From the NCBI RefSeq assembly GCF_047303175.1, contig NZ_CP138945.1: a stretch of DNA of 64,000 nucleotides, one strand, 5' to 3'. The position numbers and the translations under genes are program-made. This document shows positions 51,337 to 59,117 of this stretch, piece after piece. The DNA is from Prochlorococcus_E sp000760215 (GTDB taxonomy: Bacteria; Cyanobacteriota; Cyanobacteriia; PCC-6307; Cyanobiaceae). Each line of letters starts with the position of its first letter. The stretch's first letter is position 1. Under the pieces are notes generated by a model, which was given only the letters and a program-made list of their open reading frames with translations, did no database searches and was not told where the DNA came from.

Positions 51337-52377
51337 GTGTCATCTTCAAACCATACCAAGCCTCCTTTTGACTCTAGGGAAAAAGCCAAGACATTATTAT
51401 TAGGCCTTCAAGACGAGATTTGCCAGGGTTTAGAAGAAGTAGATGCTAAAGGGAAATTCGAAGAAGAGTCTTGGGAAAGACCTGAAGGAGGTGGAGGTCG
51501 GTCAAGAGTAATGAAAGAAGGAAGAATTTTTGAACAAGGAGGCGTCAACTTTTCAGAAGTAAAAGGTGAACAATTACCACCCTCAATCATTAACCAACGA
51601 CCAGAAGCAAAAGGCCACAAGTGGTTTGCAACAGGCACCTCCATGGTTCTTCATCCCAGAAATCCATATATACCAACTGTTCATTTGAATTATCGATACT
51701 TTGAAGCCGGTCCAGTCTGGTGGTTTGGTGGGGGAGCAGATCTCACGCCTTACTATCCATATTTAGAAGACACTCGCCATTTCCATAAAACACATAAAAA
51801 AGCTTGCGACTCTGTAAATCCATTACTCCATAAAGTCTTTAAACCTTGGTGTGATGAATATTTTTTCTTAAAGCATCGCAATGAGAGTAGAGGAGTTGGA
51901 GGGATATTTTTCGATTACCAAGATGGTTCAAACAGTCTCTATAAAGGACAAGATCCTAATGGCGTTGCAGCCATTAAAGCAAAAGAGATTGGTCATCAAG
52001 CATTGTCATGGGAAGATCTTTTCTCTTTAGCAAAGGCCTGTGGCAAAGCCTTTTTGCCTTCATATATTCCAATTATTGAAAAGCGACATGAGCAGGCTTT
52101 TAGTGAGCATGAAAGGAACTTCCAACTTTATCGAAGAGGAAGATACGTTGAATTTAATTTGGTATGGGATAGAGGAACCATTTTCGGCCTACAGACGAAT
52201 GGGAGAACTGAATCAATACTAATGTCTTTGCCACCACTAGTTAGATGGGAATATGGATTCAATGCTGCACCTGGATCTAGAGAAGCATTATTAACAGAAA
52301 TATTTACAAAGCCCCAAGATTGGTTTGAAGATGAGAGTCTTGAAGAAAAATGTCGCCCTTATTTAGCTGTTGATTAA
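51337..52377 (+). CDS. hemF: Oxygen-dependent coproporphyrinogen III oxidase
   Basis: A 346-residue HemF, used for heme, chlorophyll and bilin synthesis. Signatures: HPRNPYIPTVHLNYRYFE, WWFGGGADLTPYYPY, FKPWCDEYFFLKHRNESRGVGGIFFDY and RRGRYVEFNLVWDRGTIFGL. The start codon is GTG. The 3' end overlaps the convergent amidase gene by 74 bp. Confidence 0.97.
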   Translation: MSSSNHTKPPFDSREKAKTLLLGLQDEICQGLEEVDAKGKFEEESWERPEGGGGRSRVMKEGRIFEQGGVNFSEVKGEQLPPSIINQRPEAKGHKWFATGTSMVLHPRNPYIPTVHLNYRYFEAGPVWWFGGGADLTPYYPYLEDTRHFHKTHKKACDSVNPLLHKVFKPWCDEYFFLKHRNESRGVGGIFFDYQDGSNSLYKGQDPNGVAAIKAKEIGHQALSWEDLFSLAKACGKAFLPSYIPIIEKRHEQAFSEHERNFQLYRRGRYVEFNLVWDRGTIFGLQTNGRTESILMSLPPLVRWEYGFNAAPGSREALLTEIFTKPQDWFEDESLEEKCRPYLAVD

Positions 52378-53146
52378 ATAAATCTTTTTTATTTAATCCA
52401 ATTAAAATTGCATTAACAATTCTATCGGCAATTTGATCAATTGTTTTTTCGCTAGAATTTACTTGCCGAAGATTCTTCTCAAGATCTCCCTCTAATTTAC
52501 CAATTTCCAAAACTCTTATCTGACGTCGCGGTGCTCCCAAACCTCCACGAAAGAAAAGAGGGTAACGGCCAAAACTTCTTGCTATTGACTCATCGATATT
52601 GTTAATTCTATTAGTTAAAGGTGGAATCAACCCTGAACCAAGACCATGGTTCCCATAAGCATCAAAGTGAATTTCCAAAACATACGCTCCTTGACTGGAA
52701 TAACGAGAACCTACTGTCCAATTTGTTTTCTCATTATTATCATCAATAATCTTTCTGATACCAGGTTCATAAGATTTAATTTTCAAACCTTTAGCTTTGC
52801 CTAATCTAACCACAGCATCTCTTACTTTTAAATTCCAAAACAGTTCATCACTCATCTTAGAATTCATTGGAGGGTAACCTTTTAAAGCTACCGCCTCACC
52901 AGAAGTGCCAGCTCCCTTCATGAATTGAGAGTCTGCATGACCAGCCATGATCAAAATAGAAACTGAGGGTGATACAACATGATTACCAACCCACCAAGTA
53001 TTTCTATCAACTCTTGATCCTAATAAAGCATCAGAAGTTTTCCCATGGATCATTGATATGAAATCAAAAGCAACAAAAAGGTAGAAACAAAAAAATAAAA
53101 ATTTCCTCAGTCGAAATTTTTCCAAAAGGGTAATTATCAAAATCAT
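52304..53146 (-). CDS. N-acetylmuramoyl-L-alanine amidase-like secreted protein
   Basis: A 280-residue protein with an N-terminal hydrophobic stretch (about residues 14-30, LRKFLFFCFYLFVAFDF) that looks like a signal peptide or anchor. The mature part has a His-containing IMAGHADSQ and a later EIHFDAYG, the order of metal ligands in Amidase_3 enzymes, where IHxNA-like sequence follows the first His. Substrate is probably peptidoglycan, but the motifs are divergent. Its last 74 bp overlap hemF on the other strand. Confidence 0.62.
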   Translation of the reverse strand: MILIITLLEKFRLRKFLFFCFYLFVAFDFISMIHGKTSDALLGSRVDRNTWWVGNHVVSPSVSILIMAGHADSQFMKGAGTSGEAVALKGYPPMNSKMSDELFWNLKVRDAVVRLGKAKGLKIKSYEPGIRKIIDDNNEKTNWTVGSRYSSQGAYVLEIHFDAYGNHGLGSGLIPPLTNRINNIDESIARSFGRYPLFFRGGLGAPRRQIRVLEIGKLEGDLEKNLRQVNSSEKTIDQIADRIVNAILIGLNKKDLFNQQLNKGDIFLQDSHLQTNLGAL

Positions 53147-53152
53147 TAAAAC

Positions 53153-53707
53153 TTAAATTGGAGAAGCTGTTAATGATTTATCACTTATTAACTTTAACTT
53201 TTTAGAAAGTTCTAAATCTATAGCAATTAATTCATCTCTATGAGCTCTTACTCTTAAAAGGGTTCCAGTATCACTTACTGCACTAACTAATCTTATTTCA
53301 AAAGACTCAATTCTAGTAGATCTGGTTTTATAAAATAAACCTGCACAAGGCCCTAAAGCTGCAAGAGTTAATGGCCACCAACTAGTAACTGGATAAAGCT
53401 GACAAATAACTAAACCCAGACAACCCGCGCCAAAGCTACACAAAATCGAAAGAAAAATGGCTAGCAATGGACTTGAAGAAACACTTCCATGAAACCTAAC
53501 AATTTGCCTCTGAAGATCACCCCCCTCACCTTTCCAGCCACGTTCCTCCAACCAACTGCTCATTCCATTTAGGACATCAAGTGGCGGCAAGGGGGAAGCT
53601 ATATCAACTACAGTTGTCCTATCTTTACTGGCTGCACGAAGAAAAAATGCCAAGCCAATGGCAAGTAATATAGTTAAAACTAATGTTGAATAATATGAGT
53701 ATGACAT
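53153..53707 (-). CDS. CCB-like cytochrome b6 cofactor assembly protein
   Basis: A 184-residue protein with an N-terminal span (LVLTILLAIGLAFFLRA), then SKDRT, a soluble stretch, two further spans (about residues 80-125) and a soluble tail. The order and FFLRAxxKDRT motif fit the cyanobacterial family annotated as cofactor assembly of complex C subunit B (CCB2/CCB4 type), which helps attach heme c(i) to cytochrome b6. It starts 6 bp before the amidase gene on the same strand. Assignment rests on motif memory. Confidence 0.68.
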   Translation of the reverse strand: MSYSYYSTLVLTILLAIGLAFFLRAASKDRTTVVDIASPLPPLDVLNGMSSWLEERGWKGEGGDLQRQIVRFHGSVSSSPLLAIFLSILCSFGAGCLGLVICQLYPVTSWWPLTLAALGPCAGLFYKTRSTRIESFEIRLVSAVSDTGTLLRVRAHRDELIAIDLELSKKLKLISDKSLTASPI

Positions 53708-53909
53708 TTCTAAATAATCAAAAGGTTTGATTCATATTGATTTAAAAATAATTAAAATAATGAGCTAGAATTACTTGATCTTAAAAACATAACAACTTAA
53801 AAAAATTGGTAGAATTAATCTGTTAAAAATTAAATTTAAAGAGTGACCGAAGAAGCATAGCAAAATCTTCTTCTTTATATACTCTATTGTCACTTGTCGC
53901 TTTCAACTT

Positions 53910-54554
53910 ATGACAAGCTTCGCAAAAAAACCAGCCAGTTTTAAGGTATTCGAGCAGGACCTTGATGATGCAATAGCCACAAAATTTTCCAAAAAAGCAA
54001 TTTTAGCTATTGATTCTGAAGCTATGGGTCTAGTTCATGGTCGTGATCGAATATGTCTAGTACAAATTTGCGATGATGATGATAACGTTGCCTGCATCAA
54101 AATTCATCAAGGTCAAGAAAATGCTCCGAGACTAAAAATGTTAATGGAGAATAATGATATTGAGAAAGTTTTCCATTTCGCAAGATTTGATGTTGCGGCC
54201 CTTGCAAGCAATCTCAAGATTGCAGTTAAGCCAATTTTTTGTACAAAGATCGCCAGTAAACTGGGAAGAACATATTCACCAAGGCATGGGCTCAAAGAAG
54301 TGATTTTAGAGCTAGTAGGAGTTGAGCTTGATAAACATGCCCAAAGTAGTGATTGGGGAAGAATAGAAGACCTTTCAGAAAAACAATTGGAGTATGCTGC
54401 CAATGATGTTCGTTTCCTTATTCCTGCCAGAAATAAACTTAAAAAAATGTTGGTAAGAGAGCAAAGATGGGAGCTAGCAAAAAAATGTTTTGAATGTATA
54501 CCTACTATCTGCGAACTGGATAGACGACGCTTTAATAATATTTTTGAACATTAA
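53910..54554 (+). CDS. Ribonuclease D-like 3'-5' exonuclease
   Basis: A 214-residue DEDDy exonuclease: motif I IDSEAMGLVHGRDRICLVQI (Asp, Glu), motif II FHFARFDVAAL (Asp) and motif III YAANDVRFL (Tyr, Asp). It lacks HRDC domains, so it is shorter than E. coli RNase D and is probably involved in tRNA or small RNA 3' trimming. A -10-like TATACT lies at 53878-53883, and an inverted repeat AGTGAC/GTCACT (53842-53847, 53889-53894) surrounds it. Confidence 0.87.
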   Translation: MTSFAKKPASFKVFEQDLDDAIATKFSKKAILAIDSEAMGLVHGRDRICLVQICDDDDNVACIKIHQGQENAPRLKMLMENNDIEKVFHFARFDVAALASNLKIAVKPIFCTKIASKLGRTYSPRHGLKEVILELVGVELDKHAQSSDWGRIEDLSEKQLEYAANDVRFLIPARNKLKKMLVREQRWELAKKCFECIPTICELDRRRFNNIFEH

Positions 54555-54570
54555 TTTATGAATACTGAAT

Positions 54571-54855
54571 CTAGTCCTCAACCATAAAATTCTCCTCTTC
54601 AGCAAGTGCTTCCAATAAATTATCTAATTGCTTATTTATAGAATTTTCCCCTTTCTCAGAAGTTTGCCTCGCCTCTTCAAGAAGTTTTTCTGCTATTTCT
54701 TTTCTTGCAACCAAATCTTTGACGCCTTTACTTGCTGCTGCAACATCAATTTTCTTTTTTGCAGCAGAAATACTAATGCTCAGAAAAGATGCTAATTGAG
54801 CACAAATTTTTAAATAATCATGTTCCTTAATACTAGACATACCTGGAATTAACAA
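54571..54855 (-). CDS. Small conserved hypothetical, helical
   Basis: A 94-residue (or 89 from the second methionine, 54840) charged protein, rich in Ala, Lys and Glu. Residues 25-75 (SISAAKKKIDVAAASKGVKDLVARKEIAEKLLEEAR) are likely a long helix or coiled coil. No domain recognised. It is convergent with RNase D (16 bp apart) and follows the LpxB-related gene downstream by 40 bp. Confidence 0.55.
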   Translation of the reverse strand: MLIPGMSSIKEHDYLKICAQLASFLSISISAAKKKIDVAAASKGVKDLVARKEIAEKLLEEARQTSEKGENSINKQLDNLLEALAEEENFMVED

Positions 54856-54895
54856 ACTTTAGTTTTCTACTTTATTCCTAATAGACTCCCATACT

Positions 54896-56167
54896 TCATG
54901 AATTATGTAGAAATACGTTCAAAATCATTTTTGCCAAAGCTTGACTTCCTCCAGAATGCCCCATGCGCTTTTTACCTATGCATGCTAAGGAATTCCTTAA
55001 GGGAACATCTTTAAGTAACAATTCAACTGTTTGAGCCATTTTTTTAGCGGTATTACATGGAATGACACTTCCACCAAGTAAGCGACTCTGTCTATGTGCA
55101 AACTGATATTTAAATTGCGGCCCTTTACCAGGAAGTGAAACACATGGAACACCTAGTCCTACAAGTTGTTCCGTCGCAGTTCCAGCATTGGCAATCCCAA
55201 CTTCCACTAAGCTTGCCCATTGTTCAAATTTCCCAAATCCGATGAAAATTTTCAATGAATCTTTCTCAAAGCAAGCATTAGCAGAGACCTCATTCTTGAA
55301 GGAAGGCAAGTGGCTATAACCTAAGTGAAGCAAACAACTCTCAATATTCTTCAAGGAAGGCTCTGTACCAATTGCGACAAGAATGGCTAATGGTCTTTCG
55401 CTTTCGATTTTTTCAGCAGCAATAATTAATCTCTTAAAATTCACAATTGCTTCTGGCATTCGACTGCCACATAGCAGTAATAATCGCCTAAATTCTTTAA
55501 GATACAAAGGAGAGCTCACTGACTCCAAACCATCCATCATTGGGTTGCCAGGTGCATGAGCTCTAATGTTCTTTTTTTGTAAGCCTCTAGCAGATAACTT
55601 GTCTCGTACAGCAACTAATTTACAACGTGGGGTTTTCATCAAAGCCCACTCCCAAGGCTCCCATTCAGTTCCTTTAAGGCGATGGTAATAGTAACTTAAT
55701 GATGGACTTCTAGTAGGGGCAATCCATGTGTAATCACTTTTAGGTGTTCCAATAAATGCATAATCTCCACCACTACTCCAAGCATAGAAAAGTGGTAATA
55801 AGTCTCCTACAGCAATAACAAAGCAACCATTTTTGACAGCTTTTCTCACATACAACCAATTCTTCCAATTAATGACCAAAAAGCCTGCTAAGAGATCAGC
55901 AAGAAATCCTTTCAAGCTTTGATTACTAAAACCTCCACTTGGCAATCTTAAAGTATGACCAACCTTTCTTAGCCAGCGTTCTTCAATTGCAGAGGAAAAG
56001 ACCCGTCCTTCACCAACTAATGAAATCACTTCAAAATTTAATTTTGGACTCTCACGATTTAAAGCCTCTAATACTCTCAAAGCAATAAGGTCCTCACCAT
56101 GACCATTCGATAGCACTAAGACATTTTTTTTCTTCTGCCTGATACGATCCAAAGTAGGAATAGTCAT
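54896..56167 (-). CDS. Lipid-A-disaccharide synthase-related protein
   Basis: A 423-residue GT-B fold protein with VLVLSNGHGEDLIALRVLEAL at the N-terminus, APGNPMMDGL in the middle and the nucleotide-sugar site VEVGIANAGTATEQLVGLGVPCVSLPGKGPQF in the C-terminal half. It resembles LpxB but belongs to a distinct cyanobacterial family of unknown substrate. It starts 11 bp from tRNA-Cys on the other strand. Confidence 0.8.
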   Translation of the reverse strand: MTIPTLDRIRQKKKNVLVLSNGHGEDLIALRVLEALNRESPKLNFEVISLVGEGRVFSSAIEERWLRKVGHTLRLPSGGFSNQSLKGFLADLLAGFLVINWKNWLYVRKAVKNGCFVIAVGDLLPLFYAWSSGGDYAFIGTPKSDYTWIAPTRSPSLSYYYHRLKGTEWEPWEWALMKTPRCKLVAVRDKLSARGLQKKNIRAHAPGNPMMDGLESVSSPLYLKEFRRLLLLCGSRMPEAIVNFKRLIIAAEKIESERPLAILVAIGTEPSLKNIESCLLHLGYSHLPSFKNEVSANACFEKDSLKIFIGFGKFEQWASLVEVGIANAGTATEQLVGLGVPCVSLPGKGPQFKYQFAHRQSRLLGGSVIPCNTAKKMAQTVELLLKDVPLRNSLACIGKKRMGHSGGSQALAKMILNVFLHNS

Positions 56168-56178
56168 AACTTTTCCTC

Positions 56179-56249
56179 GGCGGCATGGCCAAGCGGTAAG
56201 GCAGAGGATTGCAAATCCTTTATCCCCAGTTCGAATCTGGGTGCCGCCT
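56179..56249 (+). tRNA. trnC-GCA: tRNA-Cys(GCA)
   Basis: A 71-nt cloverleaf: acceptor GGCGGCA pairs with TGCCGCC before discriminator U, anticodon loop with GCA in ATTGCAAAT, T-arm CCCAGTTCGAATCTGGG. The U73 discriminator is the identity element for CysRS. Confidence 0.96.
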
Positions 56250-56347
56250 TCTTACCAAACCCTGTGATAATTTGCAGGAACTTAATTATTAGGGCTCTCT
56301 TCCTCATTAAGTACTGTCAGTAAATGAAACTATAAATAAAACAAGAC

Positions 56348-56378
56348 AAAAAAAGAGCGCCCTCAACGAGCAGCGCTC
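56348..56378 (-). terminator. Terminator of the Yfr1-like RNA
   Basis: On the minus strand, GAGCGC (56373-56378) and GCGCTC (56355-56360) form a GC-rich 6-bp stem around a 12-nt loop, followed by seven T (56354-56348). No protein gene on this strand ends nearby, so it fits the sRNA. Confidence 0.85.
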
Positions 56379-56407
56379 CGGTGGACAATTGTGTGAGGAG
56401 TGTCCAT
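56348..56407 (-). ncRNA. yfr1: Yfr1-like regulatory sRNA
   Basis: On the minus strand the element reads TGGAC, then the 11-nt ACTCCTCACAC (56401-56391), AATT and GTCCA, so the motif sits in the loop of a 5-bp stem. It is followed by a GC-rich terminator hairpin (GAGCGC/GCGCTC) and seven U. ACUCCUCACAC is the ultraconserved, unpaired motif of cyanobacterial Yfr1, an Hfq-independent RNA reported to repress porin-type outer-membrane mRNAs. A TATATA -10-like box (56414-56419) fits a start near 56407, giving about 60 nt. Confidence 0.82.
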
Positions 56408-56804
56408 TAACACTATATACCAACAAAAGAGTCTTTTCTACATTTAACCTGTTTTTGTCAAGAATAGCCTGATGGAAAGAGTGTATAAAGAATTGAACAT
56501 AAATTCACAATAAAGATTACAAATATAAATTTTGTCAATAAAACATACTTCGGGATTTTTAATAGATGGCTTTCTTATAGTAAAAAATGAATTAGAAATA
56601 AGGTAGTAAAAAAATAAGAAAATAGTGAAAGAATCCTTTTTATATAAGCCCCTAACCAATAGTTAGAAAAAAAATAATAGCCTGAGGCAGATGCTTTCAT
56701 CCAATAGCTTATTTTCCTATTAAGTCAGGCAAGACTTCTGAATTGTTAAGATATCAACCGCTATATTAAATAAGCTTATATAATCCAACAAAATAAATTG
56801 ATCA
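56408..56804. other. Intergenic region upstream of Yfr1-like RNA
   Basis: These ~400 bp are extremely AT-rich. The only long open frame is 56444-56659 on the minus strand; its Phe/Ile/Tyr/Lys-biased composition and lack of any start signal argue against coding. It contains the sRNA promoter (-10-like box 56414-56419) and, at the right end, presumably the promoter of the 56805 gene. Confidence 0.4.
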
Positions 56805-56936
56805 ATGGCACCAAAAGTACAACCTCAAGATTTCACCTTCTCTCTTTTTGGCGTCGTTCAAATTGCTGCTATTATTATTGCCTGCCTAGGAGCTCTAATA
56901 GGATACGAAAAGGTCTTCTTCCCATTCTCAGGCTAG
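56805..56936 (+). CDS. Small membrane protein, 43 residues
   Basis: ATG 56805 begins MAPKVQPQDFTFSLFGVVQ and is followed by a single span (IAAIIIACLGALIG) and a short tail YEKVFFPFSG. The regular layout (polar N-terminus, one span, aromatic C-terminus) resembles small thylakoid proteins, but I cannot match it to a known photosystem or cytochrome subunit. Short upstream AT-rich region; no clear ribosome-binding site. Confidence 0.65.
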   Translation: MAPKVQPQDFTFSLFGVVQIAAIIIACLGALIGYEKVFFPFSG

Positions 56937-56993
56937 TTTTTAAGTATTAATTAAATTCCAAGCGACATCTGCTAAATCTTAATTAGTACATTA

Positions 56994-57152
56994 TCAATAT
57001 TCATTGTCAGAAACACATATACCCATACAGGATATACCATTATTCTTTGTTCTTTTACAATGATGGCAAAGGATTTTCTCATCTTTTAAATTACCATTTT
57101 TATTTTGATTAATTAATTCAGCTTTATCAATACTATTAGCCGCAAGATTCAT
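56994..57152 (-). CDS. Small cysteine-rich protein, 52 residues
   Basis: From ATG 57152 the product has a polar N-terminus, then CHHCKRTKNNGISCMGICVSDNEY at the end: a CxxC pair followed by CxxxC, which could bind zinc or iron-sulfur. From memory, similar C-terminal cysteine patterns ending in ICVxDNEY or similar occur in short picocyanobacterial proteins. Function unknown. It lies 28 bp downstream of the 57180-57788 gene on the same strand. Confidence 0.65.
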   Translation of the reverse strand: MNLAANSIDKAELINQNKNGNLKDEKILCHHCKRTKNNGISCMGICVSDNEY

Positions 57153-57179
57153 TTGTTTAACTTAAGGAATCCATTTGTT

Positions 57180-57788
57180 TCAATCAGTTATTAAAACCGA
57201 AGAAGTGCTATTAGAAGAAGGGAGGTCAACAATTTTCAATGGAGGTGAAGTATCTTTAACAACTTCAGGAGGAGGCGAATTCTTAGCATCTTCTTCTTTT
57301 GCGCAGGCCTCCAAAGCTTCCCTTAATAATGAATCAAAAGTAGCGCCAGGCAATCGATGCCGAGCTACCTCTAAAAAAGTTCTGGGCAATGACTCAGTAG
57401 CAGCATCTTTTAAGGCTGGATTATTCCGCCTATGATCTTGCTCACCTTCTATAGCTCGTATAAATCTAAGAGTGACATCATGCTTAGTAGAGGCTTTGAT
57501 TAAAGTGTCGTTGTCTTTATTAGTTATATCTCCTTCTAAATCTGTGATTCTTCTCTCCAAACTAGTCAAGACCTCCTCTGCTTCTTTAGCTATATGTGCC
57601 AATTGACCATCAGAAAGGTTTGGCAAATCTGCAACATATACCTTCCCATGATCTCTCAGGGTCAAGAAAGTTGGTCTAGGTCCTTGTCTAGGATCCATAG
57701 AGGCTCCATTTCCAAGAGGGCGCCTAGGTGGCACTGGCCCTGCTGAACTTCGTCTACGCGTTAAACGCGATTGATTTTCTTGTGACAT
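57180..57788 (-). CDS. Conserved picocyanobacterial hypothetical
   Basis: A 202-residue protein I do not recognise. It starts with a basic, Pro/Arg-rich region (SRLTRRRSSAGPVPPRRPLGNG), has a middle block PTFLTLRDHGKVYVADLPNLSDGQLAHIAKEAEEVLTSLERRI likely to be a helical domain, and ends in a low-complexity Pro/Ser/Thr tail. No signal peptide or span. It stands between the small cysteine-rich gene and purM on the same strand. Confidence 0.6.
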   Translation of the reverse strand: MSQENQSRLTRRRSSAGPVPPRRPLGNGASMDPRQGPRPTFLTLRDHGKVYVADLPNLSDGQLAHIAKEAEEVLTSLERRITDLEGDITNKDNDTLIKASTKHDVTLRFIRAIEGEQDHRRNNPALKDAATESLPRTFLEVARHRLPGATFDSLLREALEACAKEEDAKNSPPPEVVKDTSPPLKIVDLPSSNSTSSVLITD

Positions 57789-57939
57789 TGATTAAATCAA
57801 GATCTAACTTCGCAGCTTCCGAAAAAATATTTCGGTTTGCATTATTAGTTTTTTAGTATCTACGATCTTCAACTTTAGGTCAAGAGGCCATCTTTATTTG
57901 GATAAGAAAAAGACTAAAAGCACAATATCGAAATTTCTT

Positions 57940-58977
57940 CTAAAGAGGTAATCCAACAATTCCTAATTCGGAATTGATAGCTTTTTCTTCAATATGACCA
58001 ATATTCCAGGCAGGGCATCCATTCTGAAAACAAAAATCAACAACAGCTTGAGCTTGATCTGAAGAAACTACTAAACAAAAACCAATGCCAAGATTAAATG
58101 TATTCCATAAATCACTTTCAGGAATATCCCCTTTATTGCTTAACCAAGGATAAATAGATGGCAGTTCCCAAGAATTTCTATTGATATTAGCCTTTAATTT
58201 CGTCGGAAGACATCTTGGTAAATTCTCTGGTAAACCACCACCAGTAATATGTGACATACCTTTAATAATTAATTCTTCTTTCAAGAGGGCTTTTACTAAA
58301 TGAACATATAACTTCGTTGGTCTTAATAAATAATCAATTAGAGGTGTTTGCTCTTTGCCAAAACAATCTTTCTCAGTAATAGAAGATGTCGATAAAATCT
58401 TTCTAATTAAACTGAAACCATTGCTATGAAGACCACTGCTAGCAATACCAATAATCTGATCTCCTGATCGGATCTCTTTCCCATTAATAATCTCCTCTTC
58501 CTCAACTACTGCAACACAAAATCCCGCTAAATCATATTGACCATCCGCATAAAAACCTGGCATCTCAGCCGTCTCTCCGCCCAACAACGAACATTGGGAT
58601 TGCTTGCAACCCTCTGAGATCCCCTCTATGACTTCAACTAAAGCCTCTGGCCCCAATTTCCCAGTCGCAATATAATCAAGAAAAAATAACGGCTCTGCAC
58701 CACTGGTTATTACATCATTCACACACATTGCAACCAAATCGATACCAACTCCATAGTGGGATTGATAATCCTGAGCTAGCTCCAATTTTGTCCCTACTCC
58801 ATCCGTGCCAGATACTAAAACAGGTTTTTTTAATCCCTTAGGCAAACTCATGAAGCCTCCAAAGCCTCCTATTCCGCCAATAACCTCAGGACGAGCTGTA
58901 GACTCAACACTTGCTTTAATTCGATTCACGAAAGCTCTTCCAGCTTCAACATTAACTCCTGCAGACTTGTAATCCAT
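57940..58977 (-). CDS. purM: Phosphoribosylformylglycinamidine cyclo-ligase
   Basis: A 345-residue AIR synthetase of purine synthesis. Signatures: MDYKSAGVNVEAGRAFVNRIK, LVSGTDGVGTKLELAQDY, GIDLVAMCVNDVITSGAEPLFFLDY and LLGGETAEMPGFY, with SHITGGGLPENLPRCLP near the C-terminus. Divergent from panC-cmk, 140 bp between starts. Confidence 0.97.
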   Translation of the reverse strand: MDYKSAGVNVEAGRAFVNRIKASVESTARPEVIGGIGGFGGFMSLPKGLKKPVLVSGTDGVGTKLELAQDYQSHYGVGIDLVAMCVNDVITSGAEPLFFLDYIATGKLGPEALVEVIEGISEGCKQSQCSLLGGETAEMPGFYADGQYDLAGFCVAVVEEEEIINGKEIRSGDQIIGIASSGLHSNGFSLIRKILSTSSITEKDCFGKEQTPLIDYLLRPTKLYVHLVKALLKEELIIKGMSHITGGGLPENLPRCLPTKLKANINRNSWELPSIYPWLSNKGDIPESDLWNTFNLGIGFCLVVSSDQAQAVVDFCFQNGCPAWNIGHIEEKAINSELGIVGLPL

Positions 58978-59117
58978 GGTTTTAATAAATTATGCTTTTG
59001 CTTAAATCTCTAATCTTTCTTTGTGATCAAAGATTCAGCCAGTTAGTAATTAAATACTATTTTTCAATCAAAGCAGACTATCAAGGCAAGGTTTCAAATG
59101 ATTAGCATTAGACCATT

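Noticed and set aside
56444..56659. 71-residue open frame on the minus strand
   Set aside because: Phe/Ile/Tyr/Lys-biased composition of AT-rich non-coding DNA, no start signal, and its 3' end runs up to the sRNA promoter.
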